The notes under the pieces: model-generated
Told to the model about the DNA's origin: nothing
Seen by the model: the letters and a program-made list of their open reading frames with translations, nothing else
Databases searched by the model: none
Shown here: piece by piece, positions 16,326-25,516 of the stretch
Layout of the letters: every line of letters begins with the position of its first letter
Numbering within the stretch: position 1 is the first letter of the stretch
Position numbers and translations under genes: made by a program
Assembly: GCA_963736575.1 (NCBI GenBank)
Contig: CAVTPD010000001.1
Span: 310,001 to 374,000, forward strand
Source: CAVTPD01 sp963736575
Lineage (GTDB): Bacteria > Bacteroidota > Bacteroidia > Cytophagales > JAAEPT01
DNA length: 64,000 bases
Direction: 5' to 3'

Positions 16326-17588
16326 CTACTGTATAAGTCGGTTTTCTATAATGTTGTTAATGTAGTCTCTAATACTTTCGTTAGAAATATACGAAACAAC
16401 TTCTTCGGCAAAGGCTTGTAATAGAAGCGCTTTAGCTTGCTTGTCACCAATGCCTCTAGATTTCATATAGAACAGAGCTTCTTTGTCTAACTGTCCGGAT
16501 GTACATCCATGAGAGCAGCTAACATCGTCGGCCCAAATTTCTAACTGAGGTTTTGTGTTGATTGTAGCATTGTCCGATAATAATAAGTTTTTATTCGATT
16601 GGAAGGCATTGGTTTTTTGCGCATCCTGACGAACAAATATCTTCCCATTAAAAACACCTCTTGCACTGTCGTCAATTACACCTTTGTATAATTCGTTACT
16701 TAAGCAATTTGGCTTTTTATGGTCCGCCACAGTATGGTTATCTACATGCGTTTTACCATTAATAAGGTATAAACCGTACATGTTAGATTCAATGTGCTCA
16801 CCGTCCAATTCAAAGTTTAGGTTGTTTCTAACAATTTCGCCACTTAAACTGAAGGTTGAAGTTGTAAAAACACTCTTGTCTTTTTGCTGAATATGAACAT
16901 GGTTGTATTCAGAAGCTGTTTCGTTATCATTCTGAAGAATATGATACGCACCTCTTGCTTCTTTTTGAACCAATATTTCGGTAGTCTTTAAACTAAGCGA
17001 TTGAGCGTTACCAGCTGTTTTAGTATTGTCGAAGAAGTTTGCTTCTGCATTTTCTTCTAAAATCACTAACAAACGGGGATAAGCAATCAATGCTTCCGTA
17101 TTTTCGCCTTTAGATAAGTAATTAAGGCTGATGTAATTTTCAACCGTTTTACCTTTTCTAACTATAACGAAATAAGCATTTGGGTAAAGCGCTGTGTTGG
17201 CAGCAGAAAGACCGTTGATCTCGCTGTTGGCCAAGCTTCCAAATGTGTTTTTGTATTCTGAAGGTATATCTTCAATCTTCCCGAATTCGAAGTTGGTATC
17301 TTTTATAGAAGACAAGGCTTCGTTATAAACGCCATTTACAAACGTTAATTCGTTCGATTCATACCCTTTAATAGAAAATGGGGCTAAATCATCTTTTTGT
17401 ACGGAAACAGAAGTCTCATTAGAGAAGCTGTTTTTCGCCAATTTAGATAAGTTAGTAAACTTCCATTCTTCATCCTTAATGGTTGGTATATCCAATTGGT
17501 TAAAAGAATCGAAAGCTTTTATTTTTAACGCATTATTAGAAGCAGCATTCTTGTCGAATTGCTCTAATATGGATTGTTTTAAACTCAT
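16326..17588 (-). CDS. sufD: SufD scaffold subunit
   Basis: 420-residue partner of SufB in the SufBC2D scaffold. The beta-helix core and the C-terminal DDVSCSHGCTSGQLD, followed by FYMKSRGI, are characteristic. The N terminus (LDIPTIKDEEWKFTNLSKL) matches the family. It follows sufC by 11 bp. Full length and intact. Confidence 0.95.
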   Translation of the reverse strand: MSLKQSILEQFDKNAASNNALKIKAFDSFNQLDIPTIKDEEWKFTNLSKLAKNSFSNETSVSVQKDDLAPFSIKGYESNELTFVNGVYNEALSSIKDTNFEFGKIEDIPSEYKNTFGSLANSEINGLSAANTALYPNAYFVIVRKGKTVENYISLNYLSKGENTEALIAYPRLLVILEENAEANFFDNTKTAGNAQSLSLKTTEILVQKEARGAYHILQNDNETASEYNHVHIQQKDKSVFTTSTFSLSGEIVRNNLNFELDGEHIESNMYGLYLINGKTHVDNHTVADHKKPNCLSNELYKGVIDDSARGVFNGKIFVRQDAQKTNAFQSNKNLLLSDNATINTKPQLEIWADDVSCSHGCTSGQLDKEALFYMKSRGIGDKQAKALLLQAFAEEVVSYISNESIRDYINNIIENRLIQ

Positions 17589-17599
17589 GCTGTGTTTGA

Positions 17600-18374
17600 T
17601 TAAGCGTTCACTCCTTCAACTTCATCTTTAATCCAGTCGTAACCTTTTTCTTCTAATTCAAGAGCTAGGTTTTTGTCGCCGGTTTTTACAATTCTACCGT
17701 TGTAAAGCACGTGCACAAAATCAGGAACGATATAATCTAATAGTCTTTGGTAGTGCGTTACCACTATAAAAGCATTGTTTTCGTTTTTGTAGGCGTTAAC
17801 GCCGTTGGCAACAATACGTAATGCATCAATATCTAAACCAGAATCTGTCTCATCTAAAACAGCCAATTTTGGCTCTAATAGAGACATCTGAAATATTTCG
17901 TTACGTTTTTTCTCACCACCAGAGAAACCTTCGTTTAAGCGAACGGTTTAATAATGCTTGTGGCATATCTACCGTTTTCATTTTTTCTTTCATGAATTTC
18001 AAGAAAGAAACAGCGTCTAATTGCTCTTGACCGCGGTGTTTACGGGTTTCGTTTACAGCTGTTTTTAAGAAGCTGGTTGTGTTAACACCAGGGATTTCAA
18101 TTGGGTATTGAAACGCCAAGAATAAACCTTCACGAGCTCTTTCTTCGGGAGCTAGATCCAATAGATCAACACCATCGAAATCAACTTCACCTTCCGTAAC
18201 CTCAAAACTTTCTCTACCGGCTAATACTGAAGCTAAGGTACTTTTACCAGCACCGTTAGGGCCCATAATCGCATGGATTTCACCCGCTTTAACTTCAAGA
18301 TTTAAGCCTTTAAGAATGTCTTTTTCTTCAACTTTTGCGTGTAGATTTTTTATAGATAACATACTTGTGTTCAA
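17600..18374 (-). pseudogene. sufC: SufC ATPase, interrupted by a single-base insertion
   Basis: ABC-type ATPase of the SUF scaffold. The first part (18374 to about 17937) carries Walker A GPNGAGKST at about 39-47. The second part carries Walker B LAVLDETDSGLDID. The frame breaks inside the signature motif: the sequence reads CTTAAACGAA where CTTAACGAA would give LNEGFSGGEKKRNE. One extra A (T at 17934-17936 on the plus strand) is enough to explain the break. Removing it yields a normal 257-residue SufC. Because sufB, D, S, E and T are intact and SUF appears to be the only Fe-S system here, a sequencing error is more likely than a real null. Confidence 0.9.
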
Positions 18375-18380
18375 TTCAAA

Positions 18381-19832
18381 TTATCCTACAGATCCTTCTA
18401 AACTAATTGCTAACAATTTCTGAGCTTCAACAGCAAACTCCATTGGAAGTTGGTTTAATACTTCTTTAGAGAAACCGTTAACGATCAGTTCTACTGCTTT
18501 TTCAGAATCAATACCTCTTTGGTTGCAGTAGAAAATTTGGTCCTCTCCAATTTTAGAAGTAGTAGCTTCGTGCTCTACTTGTGCATCGGAACGGTCAATA
18601 TTTATATAAGGGAAAGTATGCGCTCCACACTTATCACCCATTAATAAAGAGTCACATTGAGAGAAGTTTCTAGCATTCTCTGCTCTTTTCATTATTCTAA
18701 CTTCGCCACGGTAAGAGTTTTGGCTAAAACCTGCCGAAATACCTTTAGAAACAATTCTACTTTTGGTGTTTTTACCAATGTGAATCATTTTACTACCGGT
18801 ATCTGCTTGTTGGTAATTGTTGGTTACCGCTACCGAATAAAACTCGCCAATTGAATGATCTCCTTTTAGTATACAAGAAGGGTATTTCCACGTTACGGCA
18901 GAGCCTGTTTCTACTTGTGTCCAAGAAATTTTAGAATAATCACCGTTGCAAATCCCTCGTTTAGTTACAAAGTTGAAAATACCACCTTTACCTTCTTTGT
19001 TACCAGGGTACCAGTTTTGTACGGTAGAGTATTTTACTTCAGCTTTCTTTTCAGCAACAATTTCAACAACTGCGGCGTGTAGTTGGTTTTCGTCTCGCAT
19101 TGGTGCGGTACAACCTTCTAAGTAACTTACGTAAGATTCTTCGTCGGCAATAATCAACGTTCTTTCGAACTGACCCGTACCAGCGGCGTTAATTCTAAAG
19201 TAAGTAGAAAGCTCCATTGGGCATCTTACACCTTTAGGAATGTAGCAGAAAGAACCGTCTGTAAATACGGCCGAATTTAAAGCTGCGTAGAAATTGTCTG
19301 CAACGGGTACAACAGAACCCAAGTATTTCTTGATTAATTCGGGGTGTTCGTGAACAGCTTCACTAATAGAAGAGAATATAATTCCCATTTCCCCTAATTT
19401 ATCCTTAAAGGTAGTTTTTACCGACACAGAATCAATTACAGCATCAACTGCAACACCAGAAAGTCTTTTTTGCTCTTCTAATGAAATCCCTAAACGATCA
19501 AAGGTTGCTTTAATCTCTGGGTCCAATTCATCTAAGCTAGCAAGCTCTTTCTTTGGTTTTGGTGCCGAGTAATATTTTATAGCCTGAAAATCCGGTTTTT
19601 TATATTTTACATTGGCCCATTCTGGCTCAATCATTTTCTTCCATTGTTCAAAGGCTTTCAAACGCCATTCTAACAACCACTCCGGTTCTTTTTTCTTCAT
19701 GGAAATTAAACGAATAGTATCTTCGTTCAATCCCACGGGAGCCTCGTCAGAGTCAAAATCGGAAGAGAAACCGTATTTATATTCAGATCCTGTTATTTCT
19801 TCTAGTAATTCTTTTTCGTTTTGCTCCTTCAT
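18381..19832 (-). CDS. sufB: SufB scaffold subunit
   Basis: 483 residues. Core subunit on which Fe-S clusters are built. The conserved LEGCTAPMRDENQLHAAVVE, WYPGNKEGKGGIFNFVTKRG and C-terminal EHEATTSKIGEDQIFYCNQRG motifs are intact. First gene of the operon, 6 bp before sufC, with a promoter just upstream. Confidence 0.97.
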   Translation of the reverse strand: MKEQNEKELLEEITGSEYKYGFSSDFDSDEAPVGLNEDTIRLISMKKKEPEWLLEWRLKAFEQWKKMIEPEWANVKYKKPDFQAIKYYSAPKPKKELASLDELDPEIKATFDRLGISLEEQKRLSGVAVDAVIDSVSVKTTFKDKLGEMGIIFSSISEAVHEHPELIKKYLGSVVPVADNFYAALNSAVFTDGSFCYIPKGVRCPMELSTYFRINAAGTGQFERTLIIADEESYVSYLEGCTAPMRDENQLHAAVVEIVAEKKAEVKYSTVQNWYPGNKEGKGGIFNFVTKRGICNGDYSKISWTQVETGSAVTWKYPSCILKGDHSIGEFYSVAVTNNYQQADTGSKMIHIGKNTKSRIVSKGISAGFSQNSYRGEVRIMKRAENARNFSQCDSLLMGDKCGAHTFPYINIDRSDAQVEHEATTSKIGEDQIFYCNQRGIDSEKAVELIVNGFSKEVLNQLPMEFAVEAQKLLAISLEGSVG

Positions 19833-19856
19833 AATTATCTGGAATCAATCTAAAGG

Positions 19857-19864
19857 CAAAGGTA
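19857..19864 (-). promoter_or_regulatory. Probable -7 box of the suf operon promoter
   Basis: TACCTTTG on the minus strand, an exact TAnnTTTG match, predicting a start about 18 nt before the sufB ATG. No convincing -33 element is seen, so an activator may be needed. Confidence 0.45.
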
Positions 19865-19899
19865 ATAATTTTTCTTATTTAGAAGTAGTTTTCCTCTAA

Positions 19900-20361
19900 T
19901 TACTGCGATAAGCGAATTGGCCTTTTAACATCTTCGCTTAGGGAGATTATGGTTTCGGTTCTGGCTATACCAGAAACCTTTTGGATTTTGTCGTGCAAGA
20001 CTTTGCGTAAATGTTGGGTGTCTTTACACCTAATCTTAATAAACATACTATAGTTCCCTGTAGTGTAGTCTATATTTACTATTTCCGAAATCTTTTTAAG
20101 ATTTTCTAATACAGAGTCATAACTGTCTGACTTGTCAAGGAATATCCCTAAAAATGCGGTAATGTCGTAGCCCAGTTTAGAATAGTCAATTTCTATTTTT
20201 TTCTTTTTTATAATCCCCGCTTGCTCCATCTTTTTTACACGGGCGTGTACGGTGCCGGCAGACACAAACACCAATTCACCAACAGCGGCGTAAGAGATGT
20301 CTGCATTATCAGAAAGAATGGTCAATATTTTAAGATCTATATCATCGGTAATAGATTTCAT
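19900..20361 (-). CDS. Lrp/AsnC family transcriptional regulator
   Basis: 153 residues. N-terminal winged helix-turn-helix (DLKILTILSDNADISYAAVGE then SAGTVHARVKKMEQAGII) and a C-terminal RAM ligand-binding domain (GYDITAFLGIFLDKSD, YTTGNYSMFIKIRCKD). Members sense amino acids or related metabolites and are often autoregulated. It is divergent from the RDD gene across 62 bp, which is a natural place for its operator; the gene just downstream is the start of the suf operon on the same strand, 30 bp past its stop. The target is unknown. Confidence 0.93.
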   Translation of the reverse strand: MKSITDDIDLKILTILSDNADISYAAVGELVFVSAGTVHARVKKMEQAGIIKKKKIEIDYSKLGYDITAFLGIFLDKSDSYDSVLENLKKISEIVNIDYTTGNYSMFIKIRCKDTQHLRKVLHDKIQKVSGIARTETIISLSEDVKRPIRLSQ

Positions 20362-20400
20362 AAGAGATTTCTTTTTCTACTAGATCGAACAATGGTTTCT

Positions 20401-20408
20401 TATATTTG
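20401..20408 (+). promoter_or_regulatory. Probable -7 box for the RDD gene
   Basis: TATATTTG, matching TAnnTTTG, 15 nt before the ATG at 20424; the predicted leader is very short. No good -33 element. Confidence 0.4.
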
Positions 20409-20423
20409 CACAAAAATAAGTAA

Positions 20424-20969
20424 ATGGAAAGGATTATTTCATTCGTATTTATAATAGGCATTATCTTCTGCACTACCTATATCTACTTCTTGTTCAAGAA
20501 GTTTTTCTTTGTAAAGAAAAGTTACAACGCACCTTCGTTAACCCAAAGGACCTTCGCTTTTTTGTTGGATTTTGGTTTGGTGAATTTTGCTTTTCTAGCG
20601 GTAAGTACTATTTACCTCTATTTTTCTGGAGAAATGCATGAAATAGTAAACGATTATGTTAAGATGGTAAAGCACCAAGGTACACAACGTTTCTATTACG
20701 ATTGGCGATTTGTAGAATTCTATCTTTTAGTTTCAACTATGTTTTTGTCTTTTCTTTCGGAATTGATTTTTAAAACCACCCCTGGTAAAAAAGCCGTTGG
20801 GTTAAAAGTTTCTGGTGAAACGGGAATTTTGCACCTTTTGCTAAGAAATGCCGTGAAATTAGCTTCTGTTTTATTGGCGCCTATTTTATTTCTTTTTTCG
20901 CGTACTAATAAAAAAGGCAAGTGGATACACGATCTTTTATCTAAAACGGAAGTTATTTATTCCGTCTAA
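20424..20969 (+). CDS. RDD family membrane protein
   Basis: 181 residues with four hydrophobic segments (about 4-25, 43-68, 98-118, 140-160). RDD features are the QRTFAFLLDFGLV start of the domain, TTPGKKAVGLKVSG after the second helix, and the closing HDLLSKTEVIYSV. RDD proteins are poorly understood; some are Na+/H+ antiporter or amino-acid exporter subunits. Divergent from the Lrp-type regulator, which may control it. A TATATTTG box at 20401-20408 lies just upstream. Confidence 0.85.
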   Translation: MERIISFVFIIGIIFCTTYIYFLFKKFFFVKKSYNAPSLTQRTFAFLLDFGLVNFAFLAVSTIYLYFSGEMHEIVNDYVKMVKHQGTQRFYYDWRFVEFYLLVSTMFLSFLSELIFKTTPGKKAVGLKVSGETGILHLLLRNAVKLASVLLAPILFLFSRTNKKGKWIHDLLSKTEVIYSV

Positions 20970-21071
20970 AAATAGAGGTGTTTAAATTTATTTTTGTTAG
21001 CGTGATGTTTTATATTTAAGATGCTTGAAACGCATTTTGAACTAACCTTAATCACGCTTAAAATTTTTAAA

Positions 21072-22172
21072 ATGAAAAATTTATCTAGACTAACAGTCCT
21101 ATTTTTAATGCTGGTAACCGTTTTTTTTGCCTGTACAAAAAGAGAACAAGATGAAAAACCTAACTTTCCTTCTGCCGAATTCTTTTCACCGTGGTATGTT
21201 TTTCCGGGTGATACAGTTGAGATTTATGGTGCAAACCTTGAAGGTTCACAAGTTTATATTAATGGTTCCGAAGTTGGATTATTAGACACTGATGGGGCAC
21301 TTACATTTCTAGTTCCTGAAGGTTTAGATGGTGGGGTAATAAAAGTGGTTTATCCCAATGGGGAGAGTTTTACTTTTGCGGATTCATTACATTATGTTCC
21401 TGTTAATGATTCTAGAAGAACAGATTTAGAAGGTGTTATATTGTTGTCTAATTTTGATGGTGGTGGTATTCGTCCAACTACTATTGGTTCTGATTTTTCT
21501 ACAGGCTCTTGGGAAACTGAAGCACCAGTAGGTTCTGAATATGGAATTGGCTCTAATTACAATGGGATTTCTTCACCTGTTGGTGGTAATTATTATTATA
21601 ACTATGTGCCCGATGGCGCAATTGGTGGCGTTGCAACTTCGGGTTGGGCGGGTAAATTAAATACTAGAAACGAATTAATGAATGATAATGAAACTGTATT
21701 TCCTCTCAGTTTTGCTGATTACCCCAATTCACCCGTTGATTTTGATGGAAACGCGAGTGATTATTATCTTAACTTTTATTATAAGTCAGATGTTTTGGAA
21801 ACTAACCGGAACGGTGAAAACCCAACAGAAATTAGGGTTTTTCTGGTTAATCCAGCTTTAAAACTAGAAGATCAATTTGCTTTTACTATTTCTAACGGAG
21901 ATAATATTTCTGAACCATCAATTAATATGCCTTCCGATGAAGAATGGCATGGAATAAGTATTCCGCTAAATAAATTTAAATCTAACTATGGTTTTGATTC
22001 CCCATTAAAGAATGCTGATTTAAAAAGCTTTAATGCAGTACAATTCAATTTTGCTGATTCTAGAGTGAATTCGTCAATTGATGAAGAAATAGAAGAAGCC
22101 GACGGAGCAATAAGGGTCTATATTGATGAAGTGAGTATAAGTAAAGGGACAAATATTTACGAGATACCCTAA
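21072..22172 (+). CDS. TIG-domain surface glycan-binding-like lipoprotein 1
   Basis: 366 residues from the ATG at 21072, chosen because it begins a lipoprotein signal (MKNLSRLTV..., lipobox FFAC); the frame is open to 21021 but those 17 residues are not signal-like. After the Cys comes a TIG/IPT immunoglobulin-like domain (about 30-110; FPGDTVEIYGANLEGSQVYING). The larger C-terminal domain has a FDGGGIRP entry, WAG and WHGIS motifs and ends VRVYIDEVSIS-like, resembling the galactose-binding-like modules of Bacteroidota surface glycan-binding proteins. First gene of the glycan island; its paralogue follows. Surface location is inferred. Confidence 0.8.
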   Translation: MKNLSRLTVLFLMLVTVFFACTKREQDEKPNFPSAEFFSPWYVFPGDTVEIYGANLEGSQVYINGSEVGLLDTDGALTFLVPEGLDGGVIKVVYPNGESFTFADSLHYVPVNDSRRTDLEGVILLSNFDGGGIRPTTIGSDFSTGSWETEAPVGSEYGIGSNYNGISSPVGGNYYYNYVPDGAIGGVATSGWAGKLNTRNELMNDNETVFPLSFADYPNSPVDFDGNASDYYLNFYYKSDVLETNRNGENPTEIRVFLVNPALKLEDQFAFTISNGDNISEPSINMPSDEEWHGISIPLNKFKSNYGFDSPLKNADLKSFNAVQFNFADSRVNSSIDEEIEEADGAIRVYIDEVSISKGTNIYEIP

Positions 22173-22198
22173 TACATTAATTTTTTAAAGACGATAAT

Positions 22199-22241
22199 AA
22201 GGCCTCAAACAAAATAAAGTTTCTTTTTTTTTGAGGCTTTT
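22199..22241 (+). terminator. Terminator or attenuator between the two TIG lipoprotein genes
   Basis: AAGGCCTCAAA pairs with TTTGAGGCTTTT across an A/T-rich loop of about 20 nt, followed by TTGCTATT. It could end the first transcript or lower read-through into the rest of the island. Confidence 0.6.
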
Positions 22242-22420
22242 GCTATTATTAAGCGCGGCTATATTGTCTCTCCAAATAAAAGTTCAATTTTCTTCAAAAA
22301 AAGAGAATAAAATTGGAAATTAATAGTTCAATCAAAGTGTTTTTTCTTTGAAAAGGGTTATAATTGCTGTCGCGTTAAGAAAAGTGCACAAGTAAAACGC
22401 TTAAACGAAATCTTTAACAG

Positions 22421-23598
22421 ATGAATTTAAAATCACTATTTAAAACAACAATTTTGCTGAGTATCAGTGGTTTTCTCTTGTTCTCATGCAAGAAGAGGGA
22501 TCCAGAAGAAAAGCCAATTTTCCCTTCGGCAGAATTTTTCTCGCCATGGTACGTGCTTCCGGGGACAGATACGGTAGAGATTGCCGGTACTGCCTTAGAT
22601 GGAGCCACTGTTTATTTAAATGGCACACAGGTTTCTTTATTAGAAAACGTGAGTTCGCCAGAGTTAATAAAGTTTATTGTTCCTTCAGATTACTCAAGCG
22701 GTACAGTTAGGGTTGATTTAAAAGATGGAGAAACCATCTCTTTTATAGATTCCTTAGAAGCTGTAGTAGCAGGTGATGAAAGAAGAACAAATATTGAAGG
22801 TATTCTATTCTTAGGAGACTTTGATGGTGGTGGTATTAGGCCTGCTTACGCTGGCATCGATTTTACAACAGGCCAATGGGAGATGGAAGCTCCGGTAGGT
22901 GCTACAAGTGGTATTGGCCAAGGTAAATATGGTACGCCTAGTTCTCCAGGAGGAGGTAATTATGTGTATAATGATGTTCCCAAAGGGGCAATTGGTGGTA
23001 AAGCAACCGACGGATGGGCTGGTGCAGTTCGGTCTAGAAATGAGTTAATGAATGATAATGATACTCCATTTCCATTTTCATTAGCAAATTATCCAAATAC
23101 ACCAGTTGATTTTGAAGAAGATTCGCCAGTAGTTTCAGAAAAAGGAGCTAAAATTTACTATTTAAATTTCTATGTACAAAGCAGATTCTGTTAGTGCACC
23201 TAATAGAAATGGTGATGACCCAACAATGATTCGTATTTATTTGGTGAATCCAGTTACTCAAATTGGCGAATGGTGGGCTTATAATATTTCTAACGGTGAA
23301 AACCAACAGTTTACAACACAAGGTATGTACTACAATGGAAGCAAATGGGGAATGGCATGGCAATAAGTATACAATTGTCTGATTTTTCAGATAATTTTGG
23401 TTTTGGAACTAGATTTAAGGATCAGAATTTAATGGATTTTAACGCCATTCAGTTTACGTTTTCAGATTCTAGAGTAGATGCTGCGAGAATCAACTGTTAA
23501 ATGGTGTGACAGCTGAAGAAGAGTGGGCAGCAGGCATTGGTCCAGTACGGGTTTATGTAGACCATGTAAGTATAAGTAAAGGAAAAGGGATTTATTGA
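22421..23598 (+). pseudogene. TIG-domain lipoprotein 2, paralogue with four single-base frame breaks
   Basis: Starts MNLKSLFKTT with lipobox LLFSC and the same FPSAEFFSPWYV entry, TIG domain, FDGGGIRP, GWAG and LMNDND motifs as its upstream neighbour. By comparison with that neighbour I place an extra base near 23174 (TATGTAC), extra bases near 23347-23352 and 23361-23364 (around WHGIS), and a missing base near 23484. Reading through gives a complete protein ending VRVYVDHVSISKGKGIY. The translated sequence is well preserved in every segment, so the breaks are either very recent or sequencing errors. Its 3' end is 3 bp from the barrel gene. Confidence 0.8.
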
Positions 23599-23601
23599 TA
23601 A

Positions 23602-25503
23602 ATGATGATGCTAAGAAAATTACTATTGATAGTATCTTTTTCTGTTTTTTCTTGTTTTGCTTTTGCAGATAGTTTTGCTGAAGAACAAGATTCAACATTA
23701 GAAGAGAAGAAAGGAACTAGATTAGCTCCTTTAGAGACAGATTCACTTCCCTTTTTAGGAAGGATAAAGGTATCGGGTAGTGCTCGTATGTTTGCGGTTT
23801 ATAGAGAAATGGACGAGTCATATGAAGATATGCAGTCGGCAGATAAAAACCTTGAGTTTTCATCATACCCTTTAGCAGGTGCTGGTGCAGCTAATGGTAC
23901 TGGTCAACCATTTTTGGATATTAAAATAGAAGCGGCACCAACTAAGAATTTTGAATTTGGTATTGGTTATGCTTTATTTCACACCTTTAATGGGGCTCCA
24001 GATTCTTTGTCTAAAACACTTAACGTTAGAGATTTATTGAATTTTAACGCTAAGTTAAATACCGATTATGGTTTGTTTAAGTTAAGAGCTGGTGGTGGTG
24101 TTCTTTGGACATCTTTAAGCCCATTAACCTTAGCCAATCCAGAATACAGACCAGATAACTTTGATAGATTACCTTGGGACTGGTATACTAACTCTATGAA
24201 GAAATATAACGACTTCTTTAATGCTAGTGTAAACCTTGGTGGTGAATCTTACGGAAACATTGCCATGCAAGGTTTTCAGTTTTCTGGTGATGGTTTACCG
24301 TATAATTTTGGTTTTATAGCCATGTATGGTAGAAGTAATTATAGTATTCAACAAGCTTTAGCAGATTTTTATCCTTCGCAATTAGTAGCCGGTAGACTTT
24401 ATAACTCTTTAGGGGACGTAGTTTTAGGTTTAAACTATTATAACCAGTCGGGTTATTATACTACTAAATCTGATATTAGAGATAAAAGAGAGATTATTAC
24501 AGGGGATGCCGAATTCAATATTGATGGAATGAAAGCCTATGTTGAATTAGGTGCTGGTCATTTGGATGTGCCTAATAATGATAAGGGATGGGGTTTAGCT
24601 TCTATTGTACGCTTTAATATACCCGAATCTAAAAGTCCTTTACCATTAAATATTCAGTTGTTTAGTATAGATCACAATGCGGTAAGTAATGTAAGTTCTT
24701 CACTTAACTCAAATGTGAATGCACCTGGTGGTGGGGCTATATCTAACCCCGATTACCAAACTACTTTGTTTATTAATCCATTGCAAGAAACCGGACAGGT
24801 GACCAATAACCGTACGGGTGCTTCAATAAGTACGGGTAAGTCTATTGGTGAGCAGTTTCATATAGAGTTTGCATTAGCTGTAAGTCAGGAAAATAAGAAT
24901 ATATACGATACCATTACTTTCCAACACAAAGCAAATGCTTTTTCAAGATCTAGATTTAATCCATGGGTACAAACTTCAGGCCCATACAGCCGGGTTAAAA
25001 ACATCTTTCGTAGATCATACGAGTTCATTAGCATTACAGATGCACAAAATGGGCTTTCTACTGACTATAGAAAAGGGTTTAGTAACATTGATTTAAGCTT
25101 AAGTTTTAAGACAAATATTTTCGGTAAGCAATTAATTCTTAAGAATTTCTCTACCTACGCATCTATCCAAGAAGGCGTTATGTGGACATTTAATGAGGAT
25201 GCTTTCTTAAGACAGTTTTACAATCAAACGATCGGTTTCTTAGAATTAGCAAAAAGAGTTTCTTTTGTAGCGATGTATGAGATGGAAAGAAATATTGCTA
25301 ATAACAGAACTACTTTATCTAATTACAATAGAAAACCACTTGATCAAAATGGTTACGGTATTGGCGTTGGTCTAGATTATGACTTTGCAGATTATGCAGG
25401 TATTTATTTACGTCATAGATGGATGCACCACGACGATGTCAACTTTGTTAAAGACAGATTTACAGGAACAGAAACAACAATAGAATTAAAAGTATTCTTT
25501 TAA
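23602..25503 (+). CDS. Outer-membrane beta-barrel protein of unrecognised family (barrel 1)
   Basis: 633 residues with a signal peptide (LLLIVSFSVFSCFAFADS). The mature protein alternates short aromatic-rich strands and turns throughout (FGFIAMYGRSNY, VVLGLNYYNQSGYY, AGIYLRHRWMHH) and ends in a terminal Phe (ELKVFF), the typical BAM recognition end. There is no SusC plug domain, TonB box or carboxypeptidase-like domain. I cannot name the family. Its position between glycan-binding lipoproteins and glycosidases suggests a porin for oligosaccharides or a surface scaffold (inference). Intact, unlike both flanking genes. Confidence 0.75.
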   Translation: MMMLRKLLLIVSFSVFSCFAFADSFAEEQDSTLEEKKGTRLAPLETDSLPFLGRIKVSGSARMFAVYREMDESYEDMQSADKNLEFSSYPLAGAGAANGTGQPFLDIKIEAAPTKNFEFGIGYALFHTFNGAPDSLSKTLNVRDLLNFNAKLNTDYGLFKLRAGGGVLWTSLSPLTLANPEYRPDNFDRLPWDWYTNSMKKYNDFFNASVNLGGESYGNIAMQGFQFSGDGLPYNFGFIAMYGRSNYSIQQALADFYPSQLVAGRLYNSLGDVVLGLNYYNQSGYYTTKSDIRDKREIITGDAEFNIDGMKAYVELGAGHLDVPNNDKGWGLASIVRFNIPESKSPLPLNIQLFSIDHNAVSNVSSSLNSNVNAPGGGAISNPDYQTTLFINPLQETGQVTNNRTGASISTGKSIGEQFHIEFALAVSQENKNIYDTITFQHKANAFSRSRFNPWVQTSGPYSRVKNIFRRSYEFISITDAQNGLSTDYRKGFSNIDLSLSFKTNIFGKQLILKNFSTYASIQEGVMWTFNEDAFLRQFYNQTIGFLELAKRVSFVAMYEMERNIANNRTTLSNYNRKPLDQNGYGIGVGLDYDFADYAGIYLRHRWMHHDDVNFVKDRFTGTETTIELKVFF

Positions 25504-25516
25504 ATAAAGCGCGAAG

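Noticed and set aside
23172..23366. Independent small gene of 64 residues
   Set aside because: It aligns with the middle of TIG lipoprotein 1 and is a fragment of the frameshifted paralogue.
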